NCBI GenBank assembly: GCA_963755755.1
Contig: CAVWLJ010000006.1
Location: 1 to 64,000 of the forward strand
From: DATKNA01 sp963755755
GTDB lineage: Bacteria; Actinomycetota; Actinomycetes; Actinomycetales; Kineosporiaceae
Reading direction: 5' to 3'
DNA length: 64,000 nt
Shown: one piece after another, positions 37,559 through 48,100 of the stretch
Numbering within the stretch: position 1 is the first letter of the stretch
How the letters are laid out: each line of letters begins with the position of its first letter
Translations under genes and position numbers: made by a program
The notes under the pieces: model-generated
What the model was told of the DNA's origin: nothing
Databases searched by the model: none
Seen by the model: only the letters and a program-made list of their open reading frames with translations

Positions 37559-38423
37559 CTACCCCTTCTGGCAGTACGGGCAGCGGTAGAGCGTCCGGCC
37601 CGCCATCGGCTCCGCGACGACGAGCGTCGCGCAGATCCGGCAGGGCAGGCCGGTCCGGCGGTAGACGTAGTGCGCCTCGTCCCGCCGCACGGTTCCGGAC
37701 CGGTGCGGCCGGTCCTGCGGCAACGTCGTCACGATCCGCCCGCGCCGCACGCCGTCCTTGAGCAGCACGACGAGATCGCCCCACAGCGCCTCCCACTGCC
37801 CCTCCGCGAGCTCACGACCGGGCGAGCCACGGGTCGAGCCGGTGCCGGAAGAGCACCTCCGCCCGGTAGACGTTGCCGATGCCGGCGACGATCTCCTGCT
37901 GCATGAGCAGCGCCCCGATCGGCACCGTCGAGCGCCGGACCCGTGCCCAGGCGCGGCCGGGGTCGGCGTCCGCGCGGAGCGGGTCGGCACCCAGCCGGGC
38001 GCGGATGCCGTCGATCTCGGGCTCGGTCAGCAGCTCGCAGGCCGTCGGCCCGCGCAGGTCCGCCCAGGCGTCGTCGCTCTCCAGGCGCAGTCGCAGCGCC
38101 CCGCGCGGGTCGGGCGCGGGCGGCGTGCCGAACACGAACGTGCCGTACAGGCCGAGGTGCACGTGCAGCCACCGGTCCGGCCTCGGCCGCCGCCGCGGGG
38201 CGCCCTCGGGGGCCGCGGGCCCGTCGGCGTCCCCGGCCACCGGCGGCGAGAAGCCGAGGAACAGGTGTTTGCCGTGGGCCTGCGCCAGGCGGAGCACGGT
38301 GCCGTCGAGGCGGGCGGCTCCGGCGGCGAACCGCCCCTGCGGGCTGGACGCGTGCACGGTGCGGCCGCCGAAGGTCTGCTGGTGGCGTCGCGCGAGGCGA
38401 TGGAGGGTGTGTCCTTCGGGCAC
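37559..38423 (-). CDS. nei: Endonuclease VIII-like DNA glycosylase (Fpg/Nei family), frameshifted
   Basis: A base-excision repair glycosylase/AP lyase. After Met removal the N-terminus is Pro-Glu-Gly-His, giving the catalytic Pro-1 and Glu-2. GTVLRLAQAHGKHLFLGF and GLYGTFVFG are in the N-terminal domain, LMQQEIVAGIGNVYRAEVLFRHRLDP forms the helix-two-turn-helix, and the C-terminal zinc finger has Cys-x2-Cys (CRIC) and Cys-x2-Cys (CPYC). The frame shifts near 37817 between WLARS and ELAEGQWEALW, probably a single-base error since both halves are well conserved. The GTG at 38423 fixes the start because the catalytic Pro must be second. Confidence 0.85.
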
Positions 38424-38481
38424 CCGCACAGCCTGCGGTACCGCGAGGCCGCCCGCGCGCCGAAGCCCGGGCGGGCCAGGC

Positions 38482-38952
38482 TCAGGCCGGCAGCGGCGGA
38501 AGCGCCCCGGTCTCCTCGTAGGAGGCGAGCTCCGCGATCCGGCGCTCGTGCCGCTCCCCCTGCGAGAAGGGCTCCGCGAGGAACGCCTCCACGAAGGAGA
38601 TCGCCTCCTCCGCGGGGTGCATCCGCGCACCCACGGCGATGACGTTGGCGTTGTTGTGCTGGCGCCCGAGCCGCGCCGTCTCCAGGTTCCAGGCGAGCGC
38701 CGCGCGCACGCCCTTCACCTTGTTCGCCGCGATCTGCTCGCCGTTGCCCGAACCGCCGATCACGACGCCGAGCGAGCCCGGTTCGTCGACGGTCGCGGCG
38801 GCACCACGCAGGCAGTAGACGGGGTAGTCGTCCTCCGGGTCGTACGTCTGCGGCCCGTGGTCGACGACGTCGTGCCCGCCCGCGCGGAGGTGCTCGACCA
38901 GCTGCTGCTTGAGCTCGAACCCGGCGTGGTCCGAGGCCACGTGCACGCGCAT
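38482..38952 (-). CDS. rpiB: Ribose-5-phosphate isomerase B
   Basis: A 156-residue RpiB/LacAB-family isomerase that interconverts ribose 5-phosphate and ribulose 5-phosphate in the pentose phosphate pathway. VASDHAGFELKQQL near the N-terminus, YPVYCLRGAAA where the catalytic Cys is expected, VIGGSGNGEQIAANKVKGVRAAL and LGRQHNNANVIAVGARM are hallmark segments. The ATG at 38952 starts the conserved first strand. It lies 58 bases upstream of the nei gene on the same strand and the two may be cotranscribed. Confidence 0.9.
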   Translation of the reverse strand: MRVHVASDHAGFELKQQLVEHLRAGGHDVVDHGPQTYDPEDDYPVYCLRGAAATVDEPGSLGVVIGGSGNGEQIAANKVKGVRAALAWNLETARLGRQHNNANVIAVGARMHPAEEAISFVEAFLAEPFSQGERHERRIAELASYEETGALPPLPA

Positions 38953-38979
38953 GGGTCGCAGTGTGCCAGCCTCCGGGGC

Positions 38980-39684
38980 ATGGTGCTGGTCGCGGGGGTC
39001 GACGGGCGTCGCGGCGGGTGGGCGCTGGCGCTGGTGGACGTCGACGCCGACGGCGACCCGGTGGACGTGCGCTGGGCCGACGTCGCGGGACAGGACGCGG
39101 CGGGCTTCCGGCGCGTGCTGACCCTCGCCGCGGGCGCCGCTGCCGTCGGCGTCGACTGCCCGATCGGCCTCCCCCGGGACGCCTGGCGGCCGGTCGACCT
39201 CGAGGCCAAGCGCCGGCTCGGCCCGGCCTCCGCCCGCGTGTTCCTGGCGCCGCCGCGGGCCGTCCTCGCGGCGCCCACGTACAGCGAGGCGCGCGCCGTG
39301 GCCCGCGCCGTCCTGGCCGGCCGCGGGGTCAGCGCCCAGACGTACGGGTTGCGGCGGATCGTGCTGGCGGTCGACCAGGTCCTGACCTCGGGCGAGGGCA
39401 CCGGCGTGGTGCTGGAGGTGCACCCCGAGCTGTCGTTCATGGCGCTCGCCGGCCGGGCGCCGGGCGATCCGCTGCCGTCGAAGAAGACGGACGCCGGGCG
39501 GGCCGCTCGCCTCGCCGCCCTCGGCGGCTGGGCCCCGGACGCCGTGAGCGGCGCCCCCGCCGGGGACGACGGGCTGGACGCCCTGGCGGCGGCGTGGTCG
39601 GCGTGGCGCTTCGTCACGGGACGCGCCGAGGTTCTCGGCGGCGAGCCGGACGACCTCGGCGTCCCGATGCGGATGGTGGTGTGA
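38980..39684 (+). CDS. DUF429 protein
   Basis: A 234-residue DUF429 protein with an RNase H-like fold signature: VAGVDGRRGGWALALVD at the N-terminus, GVDCPIGLP near residue 62, ARVFLAPPRAVL, LEVHPELSFMAL near residue 147 and DDGLDALAAAWSAWR near the end. The conserved acidic residues in these segments suggest a nuclease-like active site, but no activity is established for the family. The ATG lies 28 bases from the divergent rpiB start, so their promoters overlap. Confidence 0.8.
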   Translation: MVLVAGVDGRRGGWALALVDVDADGDPVDVRWADVAGQDAAGFRRVLTLAAGAAAVGVDCPIGLPRDAWRPVDLEAKRRLGPASARVFLAPPRAVLAAPTYSEARAVARAVLAGRGVSAQTYGLRRIVLAVDQVLTSGEGTGVVLEVHPELSFMALAGRAPGDPLPSKKTDAGRAARLAALGGWAPDAVSGAPAGDDGLDALAAAWSAWRFVTGRAEVLGGEPDDLGVPMRMVV

Positions 39685-39708
39685 GCCGACCCGCCCGCTG
39701 ACCCTTGC

Positions 39709-40269
39709 TCAGCCGGCCGCGCCGACCTCGGCCCGCGTCGGCACCGCGGGCGTGATCCTCACGCCGAGGTTCCCGGCGGCCTGCGACAGCACGGTGCTGC
39801 TGATCGAGTTCACCCCGGCGACCGTCTCCTTGTTGAGCCTGCCTGCCGCGAGCTGCACGCTCGCCGCGTGGGCCAGCGACGCGCCCGTGGTGAGCGCGTT
39901 GACGAGCGGGATGGAGGCCGAGCACCCGGCGACCAGGGGTTTGGCGGCGGCGAGCTCCCGGGCGGCCAGCGCGCTCGCGCCCGCCCCCGTCGCCAGAGCC
40001 GCGGGGCGGGCCTTCGCCCCCGTCGCGAAGGCGCCGGCGACGTAGGGCTTCCACACGTAGGCCTGCACGGATCCGACGGCGAGCGCAACGTGCGTGCTGA
40101 ACGCCTGCTTGTCGCAGGGCGCGCCGGGTTTCGCCGGCTGCGTCGCCTCGGCCAGCGCCGTGGACGCGCCGCTCCCCGAGCCGCTGCAGCCCGCCAGGAG
40201 ACCTGCGACTCCGGCGAGAACAGCGGCGGAAACGGCCCGGGAAGGGCGGCGACGAATCAGATACCTCAC
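39709..40269 (-). CDS. Putative lipoprotein, paralogue 1 of 3
   Basis: An exported protein of about 186 residues. RYLIRRRPSRAVSAAVLAGVAGLLAGCSG is a lipoprotein signal with the lipobox LAGC, followed by a Ser/Gly/Ala linker. The mature domain contains Cys-x4-Phe-x3-Val-Ala-Leu-Ala and Val-Ala-Gly-Cys, a pattern shared with the two following genes. A longer start at 40311 is possible; the GTG at 40269 places the basic n-region at the start. It converges on the DUF429 gene and is divergent from paralogue 2. Function is unknown. Confidence 0.6.
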   Translation of the reverse strand: MRYLIRRRPSRAVSAAVLAGVAGLLAGCSGSGSGASTALAEATQPAKPGAPCDKQAFSTHVALAVGSVQAYVWKPYVAGAFATGAKARPAALATGAGASALAARELAAAKPLVAGCSASIPLVNALTTGASLAHAASVQLAAGRLNKETVAGVNSISSTVLSQAAGNLGVRITPAVPTRAEVGAAG

Positions 40270-40421
40270 ATCGAGGAGCGTAAGTCGCGCTCCATCCGGC
40301 GGGAGCGACATTACATATTCGCAATGCGAGGAGTCGTTCTGTCCCGGTGAATCCACCATGGAGTGCGAGGGGCCGCTGACCTGCACTCGGACCCCTTCGG
40401 AGCGAGCGGGAGGTCGCGCGG

Positions 40422-41160
40422 ATGGGCACCAGTGAACGGCGCTACGGCGGGATTCCGCTCGCCGGCGCGGGCCTGCTCGCCGTCCTGTGCGCGGTCTCGG
40501 GTTGTTCGGGCCCGCGAAAGACGCGGGAACGACGCCCGCCTCTTCCGCGACTGTCATGAATTCGTCATCCGCGGACCGGCTCCGCCGCACCTGCCGCCAC
40601 AGGTCCGGCCCCGAGCCCCAGTTCCGGCCGCTCGCACACGTCATCGCCCCGGACCGCCGCGTCGACGGCTCCGGCTTCGCCCTCGGGCGGCCGTGCCACG
40701 GTCTCCCCGCCCGGGGCTCCGGCGCCGGTCGCGCATCTCGTGCCGAGCTGCAAGCCGGGCCAGTTCGCCCGGCAGACCGGGCTGGCGCGGGGCGCTCTCG
40801 ACGTCTACCTGTTCCGCCCGTACGACGCCGGGCGCGATGCGCGGCACGGGAACGAAGGCCGCGCTCGCCCTCCTGCACGGCGGTCAGGCCGTGCGCTTCA
40901 GCACCCAGCAACTGGTCGCCGCCCGGGGTTCGCTGGCCACCTGCTCGTCCGGCGTCCGGCCGCTCGTCGCGGCACTGGACGCCGAGATCGGGCAGCTGCG
41001 CGGCCTGGGCTCGGCGTTCCAGGCGAACCGCGCGCCGGGGTCCGCAGCCATGACGGCCGCGCGCTCGTCGCTCTCCGCGACGACCCGCGCCGCCGGCGCC
41101 GCCGGCATGGCCCCGGCCGACGCCGTCCCCACCGCCGTCCAGATCGAGACGGGCAACTGA
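40422..41160 (+). CDS. Putative lipoprotein, paralogue 2 of 3, several frameshifts
   Basis: The ATG at 40422, with GGGAGG about ten bases upstream, opens a lipoprotein signal (GAGLLAVLCAVSGCSGP). The frame is then lost near 40505 and the Ser/Thr/Pro-rich linker and mature domain continue in other frames: VPSCKPGQFARQTGLARGAL, VYLFRPYDAG, then after a shift near 40835 ALALLHGGQAVRFSTQQ and SLATCSSGVRPLVAALDAE, ending VPTAVQIETGN. The two Cys and the flanking Phe, Ala and Leu positions match paralogues 1 and 3. At least three indels must be corrected, which is unusually many for 740 bases. Confidence 0.55.
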
Positions 41161-41211
41161 TCGTGATCACTCCGAACGGCGCCCGCGCCGTCCCCTGCGA
41201 ATGGAGCAGCC

Positions 41212-41947
41212 GTGTCCGGTCCCCGGCCGACCCCGACCTTCCGCCCAGGCACCCGCCGCGCCTGTCGCCCTCGTCGCGGGGCTCGCGCTCGGCGCGGCGC
41301 TGAGCGCCTGCAGCTTCGGCGGCTCGCACGCCGCCGGCAGCTACACCGGCACGCCGGTGCCGGCGGGTTCGGCCCGCTCCGGTCAGCAGGCCGCCGCCAC
41401 CCCCGGCGCCTCGGCGTCCGCGGGTCGTCCGCCGCCGGCGGTTCCTCGGCGGCGCGCCACCCAGAAGCCCTACGTCGGCTCCGTGTCGAAGGCGCACTGC
41501 TCCCCGCAGAGGTTCGTCACGACGGCCGCCCTGGCCGGCGGAGCGATCAGGACGTACATCACGACACCGCTCACGGCCTCGTCGCCGTCCACCGCGTCCC
41601 GGGCGCGAGCGGCCACGGCCGCGACCTACGCGGCGAAGCAGCTCGGCACCGGCATGAGGTCCGTGAGCGGCTGCCCGACGGCCAAGGCCCTGGCCGGCGT
41701 CAGCCGGCAGAACGTCACCGCGCTGACCCGGCTCTCCTCGGCGCTCAAGGCCGGCACGGTGGACACCCAGAAGGTCGGCGCCGTCGACGCGCTGTTCGCC
41801 GACGTGACCGCTCAGGCCTCGCGGCTCAAGCTCGACCATCACGCCGCGGACGCCGGCGGTCTCGGCGCTGACGACGCCCTGACCGGCTGCCGCCAGCGAC
41901 TTCAGTCGAAGATCGGGCCCTGGGTGCGGGTCCGCTTGAGCTCGTAG
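41212..41947 (+). CDS. Putative lipoprotein, paralogue 3 of 3, frameshifted
   Basis: A GTG at 41212 has GGAG six bases upstream and reads SGPRPTPTFRPGTRRA. A frame change near 41260 joins it to APVALVAGLALGAALSACSFGG, a signal with the lipobox LSAC. A Gly/Ser/Ala linker leads to the mature domain AHCSPQRFVTTAALAGGAI, TYAAKQLGTGMRSVSGCPTA and ALTRLSSALKAG, the same two-Cys pattern as its neighbours. The C-terminus overlaps the 3' end of the convergent nitroreductase gene and may be inaccurate if another indel is present. Confidence 0.55.
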
Positions 41948-42511
41948 AAGCCGGGCGTCGAGGCGACGAGCACCGCGCCGTCCCACAGCCGGGCGGCCGC
42001 CTCGCCCTTGGGCGCGGGCGTGACGACGGGGCCGAAGAACGCCACCCCGTTGAAGGAGACGACCGGCGTCCCGACGTCCTCCCCGACGAGCGAGATGCCC
42101 TCGGAGTGGCTCTTGCGGAGCTGCTCGTCGAAGTCCGGCTTCGTGGCGTACTCCGCGAGCTCGGCCGGCAGACCCACCTCGGCGAGCGCCTCCTCGATCA
42201 CCGCGTCCCAGTCCTTGCGGCCGCCCGGGTGGATCCGCGTGCCGATGGCGTCGTACAGCGGCTTGACGTACTCCTCGCCGTGCAGCTCGCGCGGCGGCGG
42301 TGACGACCCGGACCGGCCCCCAGGCCTTGTCCATCATCGCGCGGTAGTCCTCGGGCAGGTCCCGGCCCTCGTTCAGCACCGCGAGGCTCATGACGTGCCA
42401 CCGGACGTCGACGGGCCGCACCTTCTCGACCTCGGTCATCCAGCGGGAGGTCATCCACGCCCACGGGCAGATCGGGTCGAACCAGAAGTCGGCGATGTCG
42501 CGCTCGGACAC
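41902..42511 (-). CDS. DsbA-fold mycothiol-dependent nitroreductase homologue (Rv2466c-like), frameshifted
   Basis: A thioredoxin-fold protein of about 203 residues. The N-terminus reads SERDIADFWFDPICPWAWMT, matching the mycothiol-dependent nitroreductase/DsbA-like family, which reduces substrates using mycothiol. Only the first Cys of the active site is present (CPWA instead of CPWC), consistent with a monothiol mechanism. VEKVRPVDVRWHVMSLAVLNEG and the conserved VGTPVVSFNGVAFFGPVV strand follow. The frame shifts near 42300, joining VRVVTAAA to ELHGEEYVKPLYDAIG. The GTG at 42511 is used. It is the last gene of the minus-strand copper-oxidase array. Confidence 0.75.
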
Positions 42512-42695
42512 GACGCAGCACCCTCTCGAGACGTTGGGAGATGATGCGTCAACCTTCTCACCCCATCTCGGGCGTCGCGAGCCGATCTCAACCGACGTCC
42601 GCGGGCACCCGCGTTCCGGGCGGTCCGCCGCGTCGGCCTGCTCGTCCGCGGGCTCGTCCTCGCCGTGCTCGCCTCGCGGCATCCCGCCCGGCGGC

Positions 42696-44560
42696 TCAGC
42701 CCGACCAGGACGCCGACAGGGCGAGCCCGCCCAGGAGCACGGCGAGCGCGAGCCCGTCGAGCAGGGAGCGGTAGGGCGCGGACGAGACGAGCGGCGTGGC
42801 CAGCCGGGCGGAGGGATCCGCGACCAGCCAGGCATAGTCCGTGCGGGCGTCCGGCAGGCCGGCGCGGTGCGCGACAACCGTGAGCGACCACGGGCCAGGC
42901 TCGTCGAACGCGTCTGTCGCCCCGAGCCAGGTCCCGGCTCCCTGCGCCGTCAGGCGGACGACCTCGTCCGGGGCGCCGGAGCGTCGCACCGCGACGTCGA
43001 CCGCCGTCACCGGCCCCGGCGAGGGCCGCCGGGTCTCGAAGGCGTCGACCGTCACGAAGTTGCGGCCCGGCGCGTTCGGGCCCACCTTGACCGTCTCCAC
43101 CAGGTCGGCGACCGTCCGGGAGAGGAGGGGTGGGGCGGCGCTGGTCGGCGTCCACTCCGTCCCGACCGCCGGGCGGGCCCCGCCGCGGCCGTGCCCAGCG
43201 CCAGGGCGGTGACGAGCAGCGTGAGCCTCGGCGGGCAGGAGCAGCCGGCTGCGGCCGGCGGCCGGCAGGAGCCGAGGCCGCAGTCGGGCGGGCACGAGGT
43301 CGGGGTGCAGCGTCGCCGCCATGGCGGCCGCGGCCGCCGACCGCCGTGACCAGGGCGAGTGCCTTGAGCAGCACGAGCCGGCCGTAGGTGGAGAGCAGCA
43401 GGGCGTCGAGCGAGACCGTGCCCGCCCCGGTGAGGACGAGGCCGCTCGCGACGATCACGATCACGCAGCCGAGGCCCACCAGGGCGAACCGGCCGAGGAC
43501 GTGGCGTCGGAGCGCCTCGTCGGCAAGGACCCGCGGCGCAGCCGGCGGCCCGGCGAGCAGCAGCAGCACGGTCAGCGAGCGTGCCGACCCAGACGAGGGC
43601 GGCAGCAACGTGCGCGGCGTGCGCGGCGACATCGAGCAGCGCGACTGCCGTTCCCGGCATGCCCGAGCAGGGCCGTGGTCGCCGCGAAGACCCCGAGCAG
43701 CACGACGCCCCCGGCCAGGCGGCGGCGCGCGACCGCCCGGCTCGGGGTCGCGCCGCAGAGCCAGCCCGAAGGCCACGGCCGCGGCGATCGCGGCCGCCTC
43801 CCGGCCGGCCCAGCGCAGCAGGAAGGCCGGGCTCGAGAGCACGTCCGCGGCGAAGGTCAGGCCGCCGGAGAACACGTCGGCCTGCAGGAGCAGGAGCACG
43901 ACGCCGAGGACGGCGCCGAGGCCGCTCGCCCCGCGCCGCGACGGCGAGCAGCCGCCGACGCACCGCGGGCACGGCGTCGACCTCGGCGCCGAGGAGCACG
44001 AGGACGGTCCCGGCGCCCACGGCCACGGCCGCGGCCGAGCATCACGAGCGCGCGGGTGACGAGCTCACCGAGCGGCGGAAGCGGGTCGGAGACCTGCCCC
44101 GCCTGGTGCGCGACGGCGCGCTGGACGCCGAAGACGAACACGCCGCTGGTCACGTGCAGGTCGTCCGTCGAGAGCGTGCGCCAGCTGACCCGGTAGATCT
44201 CGGGCGGCAGCGCCGGGACGTCGGCCACGATCGTCGTCGGGCGGCCCTGCGCACCGGCCCGGGGACGAGCCCCGGGTCGCCCGGCTTCGCGCCGGTGACC
44301 GTGACCGCCAGACGGGTGATCGGGACCGCGCGCCCGCTGCTGTCCGTCATGGTGACGGTCGTCCGGTCGGGGAAGACGGACTGGCTGAGGTCGATCCGCA
44401 GCTGTCGCGGGCCGCTCTGGATCGTCGTGCCGTCCGCGGGGTTCGACCCGACGAGCTGCGCGTGGGCGCCGGCCGACGCCGCCAGCCCCACCGAACCCGC
44501 GAACAGGGCGGCCAGCGCGGCGACCAGCAGGGCGGCGCGGCGCCGCCAGGAGGCGCTCAC
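42696..44560 (-). CDS. CopC-CopD fusion (copper import/resistance), several frameshifts
   Basis: A protein of about 620 residues combining a periplasmic CopC domain with a CopD membrane domain. The signal peptide ends in SAGAHAQLVGSNPADG, placing the copper-binding His at the mature N-terminus. LRIDLSQSVFPDRTTVTMTD and VPALPPEIYRVSWRTLSTDDLHVTSGVFVF are CopC strands. Eight or so helices follow in shifting frames, then an extracytoplasmic domain (TVADLVETVKVGPNAPGRN, DAFDEPGPWSLTVVAHRAGL) and a last helix. At least four indels separate the parts. Such fusions are thought to move copper across the membrane. Here it lies in the multicopper oxidase array, suggesting copper supply to those enzymes. 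Confidence 0.75.
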
Positions 44561-44563
44561 GCG

Positions 44564-45055
44564 CTACTCGACGGGGAAGTCGGCCAGCGCGCCGGCCTTG
44601 GACTCGATCCGCACGGTGTCGCCCGACTTGACGATGCCGTGCGGGTTCTCGTAGAGGATGAAATAGGTCTGCCCCGGGCGCAGGTTGTGCCCCTGCTTCA
44701 TCAGGGCGGCGATGTGCACGGGATTGTCCGAGTCGCCGGTCCGGTACAGGGTCGGCGGATGGGTGGTGTCGCTCTGGAAGGTAGTCGCCTTCTCGGGGTC
44801 GAGAACCGTGTAGGTGAGCTCCACCAGGCCACCGCCGCCGACCACCGCCACGTTCGAGAAGCGGACGCCGAGCTGCGCCTCGACCGTCACGTTCTCGGGG
44901 GCGGCGGCGCCGGGAGCGTGCATCGGCCCGTTCTGCCCGAGATGGAGAACACCGGTCCGGAGCAGAAGGGTGGCGAACAGGGCGGCGCCGAGCGCGACGA
45001 TCAGCGCCGGGAGCATCCAGGACGATTTCACTCCCCTGGTCGCGACCATCGCCAT
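44564..45055 (-). CDS. Membrane-anchored extracytoplasmic protein of the copper-oxidase array
   Basis: A 163-residue protein with one N-terminal helix (MLPALIVALGAALFATLLL) and an outward-facing beta-rich domain. GGGLVELTYTVLDPEKATTFQSD, ALMKQGHNLRPGQTYFILYEN and a final VRIESK strand are visible. His and Met residues in GPMHAPG and MKQGH could bind copper, but this is speculation. It does not match PCu(A)C chaperone motifs. The ATG at 45055 has GGAGGA six bases upstream. Its TAG stop lies three bases before the CopC-CopD start, so the two are almost certainly coupled. Confidence 0.65.
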   Translation of the reverse strand: MAMVATRGVKSSWMLPALIVALGAALFATLLLRTGVLHLGQNGPMHAPGAAAPENVTVEAQLGVRFSNVAVVGGGGLVELTYTVLDPEKATTFQSDTTHPPTLYRTGDSDNPVHIAALMKQGHNLRPGQTYFILYENPHGIVKSGDTVRIESKAGALADFPVE

Positions 45056-45140
45056 CGCTGTTCCTCCGAATGTGGCCCACCCGTGGTCAGGGCCGCCGGG
45101 CGACGTTTTCTCCACCGCCCGGCGGCCCTTCTCGTCGAGA

Positions 45141-48100
45141 TTACGGCATGCTGTTCCGGCGCGCTTCGAAGTAATCGAAGTACGCCCGCCCGGTCACGGT
45201 TCCGTTGCCCCCGGCCGCGGCCGTTCCGGTCGAGGTGCCGAGAACGGCCCGGTCGATCGTGCTATCGGTCGTGACCGGTGCGGTGGTGAACGTCATCGTC
45301 GTCACCGCGTTGGCATCCACCTGCAGGGTCACAGCCCCGCCGGCCGTGAAGCCGACCCGCACGGTGTGCACCGCACCGTCGTTCCCGAGCGGCACAGTGT
45401 TCGACGACGTCCGGTACGTCGTGCCGAACGTTCCGCTCCGGACCGCCACGCGGAGCAAGCCGTTGTTGGCGGCGGTCCGGCGGTACTGCACGTCGACCAC
45501 ATCAGCCGTTCCCGAGCGCAGGCTCAGGATGTTCACCCAGGCGGCCGAGGTGTTCGTCAGGATCGTCGTCGCGGTACCCACGTTCGGGCCCTGATTACGG
45601 AACAGGAACCGTGCGTCGTACGTCGACGCCGGCGGATTCGGCGCCGTGTTCGCGGCCCCGGTCAGAACGGGCGTCGTGACATTGCTGTTGTTCGAGTTCG
45701 CCGCGGTCAGCATCGCCCGCAGCCGGTCGAAGCCGGTCACCAGCGGATAGGCCGGCGCGGCCGTTCCTCCGGTCGCCGCGGACCAGCCCGCCGCATTCCC
45801 GGTCTCGAAGGAGCTGGCGAAGACCGGGTCCACGTAGAGCCGGTTCGTGGTCCGGATCGCACTCCAGTTGCCCGCCGCGTCCCGCACCCGCACGGAGAGG
45901 GTGTGGTACTGCCCCGGCGCGAGCGTCACCGGGACCGCGCTCCCGATCGCCACCGGCGTGGCCAGACCGACGCCGGGGTCGGCACCCTCGAACCATTCCG
46001 CCGCGGTGGCGCCGTTGGCGTCGGTGGCGGCGACGGTCAGGGTGGGCGTCGAGGCCCCGCTCTGGGCGAGCGTGGCCGCCGTGATCGTGGGAGCCGTCCT
46101 GTCGACGATGAAGGTCGTCGCCGTCAGCCCGCCCCAGTTCCCGGCGGCGTCCTTGGCCCGGACCCAGACCGTGAACGTGCCGTCCTTGTACCCGGCGAGC
46201 TGCGACAGCGGGAAGGTCCCGTACCCGGCCTCCGACGCCGCGTTGAAGGCGCCGTCGGTGGCGACGAAGACGAAGCCCGTGCCCGGCTGGCAGGGGAAGC
46301 GTCGCCGAGCCGCAGGTCCGCGTCGTGTCCGGGGCGCCCGCCGCCGTCGCCGGCTGCAGGAAGCCCTCGGCCGCGGCCACGTTCGTCCGGCTGTCGGTGA
46401 ACGTGCCCGAGACCTTGATGCTCGTCGGGTCGACCCCGTCGCCCACGGTGACGTTGGTCGGGTTCGGGCTGACCGCGAGGGATGCCCCGGTCGGCCCGGT
46501 CCGGTCGACCGTGAGGGTTCCGGTGGCCGGCGTCCCGGACGTCACACCCGCGTCGTCCGTGGCGGTGATCGTCACGGTGTGGTCGCCCTCGGCGAGGCCG
46601 TTGACGACCGACCACGGGATGATCGCCGTCGCGGCGACGACGGGCGCCGCCGTGAGGCCCGGGAAGGCGACGGGCGCGCCGCCGTCGACGGCGTAGGCCA
46701 TCGCGGTGACGGTCCCGCCGGTGGCGGATGCGTCACCGGTCGCCGCGACGCGGACGCCGTTCGGGTCCGTCGCCGGGGTCGCCACGCCGTTCGTCGCGCG
46801 CGGCGACAGCGAGGCCAGGCTGACGGTCGGACCGGCGACGTTCACGACGATGCTCGCCGAGGCGGTCGGGCCCACGTTCGGCGGGGTCGCGGAGTCGTAG
46901 GCGCGGACGAGGATGGTGTGCGTCCCGGAGCTGAGGCCGGCGAAGGCCGCCCCCGGGATGGTCGCCGTCCCGGTGGCCGAGTTGCCGCTCGGCGTCAGGG
47001 CGAAGGTGATGTTGCCCGACGGCTTGAAGGCGTCGACGGCCACCTCGGCGCTCGAGATCGGCGACGCCAGACCGGCCGCGCCCACGGGCGGGTCGGTGAA
47101 GCTCGCCGTCACGGTGACGTCGCTGCCGGTGGACGTGACGGTGCCGGGCGTGACGGCCGTGATGGTCGACGTGGGCCCGACCGTGTCCGTCGTCACCGAG
47201 GCGGCGTCGTACTGGATGAACGTGAGCATCCCGCCGAACACCAACTGCCGGCGCGCACCGCTGGTGGCACCGTTCGTGTCGAGACGGCCGCTCGCGTCGA
47301 ACACGGCGAGGCGGCCGCTGCCACCCGACGTCGGCACGGCGACGATGGCGTCCTCGGTCGAGCCGGCCGTGATCGTGTCGGCGATCAGGCCCTCGCCGGT
47401 CGACGAGGTGACCGGAGATGCCGACGACGCTCTGCCGCTGGCCGAGGACCCCCATGGAGTGGCTGATCACGCCCGCGTTGGCGTACCGGAGCAGGACCTT
47501 GTGCCCGGGCGCCGACGCGATGGGGTCGGTGCTCGGGTAGGCCTTGCCGTTGATGAGCCGGATGGTGCCGTTGAACTTGCGCAGGTCGTAGGTGTCCGGA
47601 GCCGCGGCGAACGCCGGGTCCACGTCGGTGAGCAGCAGCGCCGCCTCGTCGTCGAACGCGTTCGCCGGCGTCTGGTTCGCGCCGCCGAACACGGTCGCGG
47701 TGGTGGCGAAGTCCGCGGGCCGGACGACGAGGACGCCGGCGAGGCCCATGGCGACCTCGCGCGGGCCGACGTCGCCGCCGTCGAAGCCGCCCTGCGCCGT
47801 GCGGCGCAGGATGTGGCCGGCCTGGTAGACGTACGTGCCCGGCTGCGACGGGGTGAACGTGTACGTCTTGGAGCTCCCCGCGTCGACGCCCTGGTAGTCG
47901 CTGGTCAGCCCGGAGAGGCCCGGGACCGCCAGCGAGAGCGGGAACTGCCGGGAGAGCGTCGTCGGCAGGCTGTTCGTGAGGTTGATCGTCACGGCCTGGC
48001 CGGCCGTCGCCACGATCGTCGGGTTGTTCACCGGCGTCGTGCCACCGCCGACGAAGCTCCACACGTGCGCCGTGGCGCCGCCTGCGGCGATGTCCGCCGT

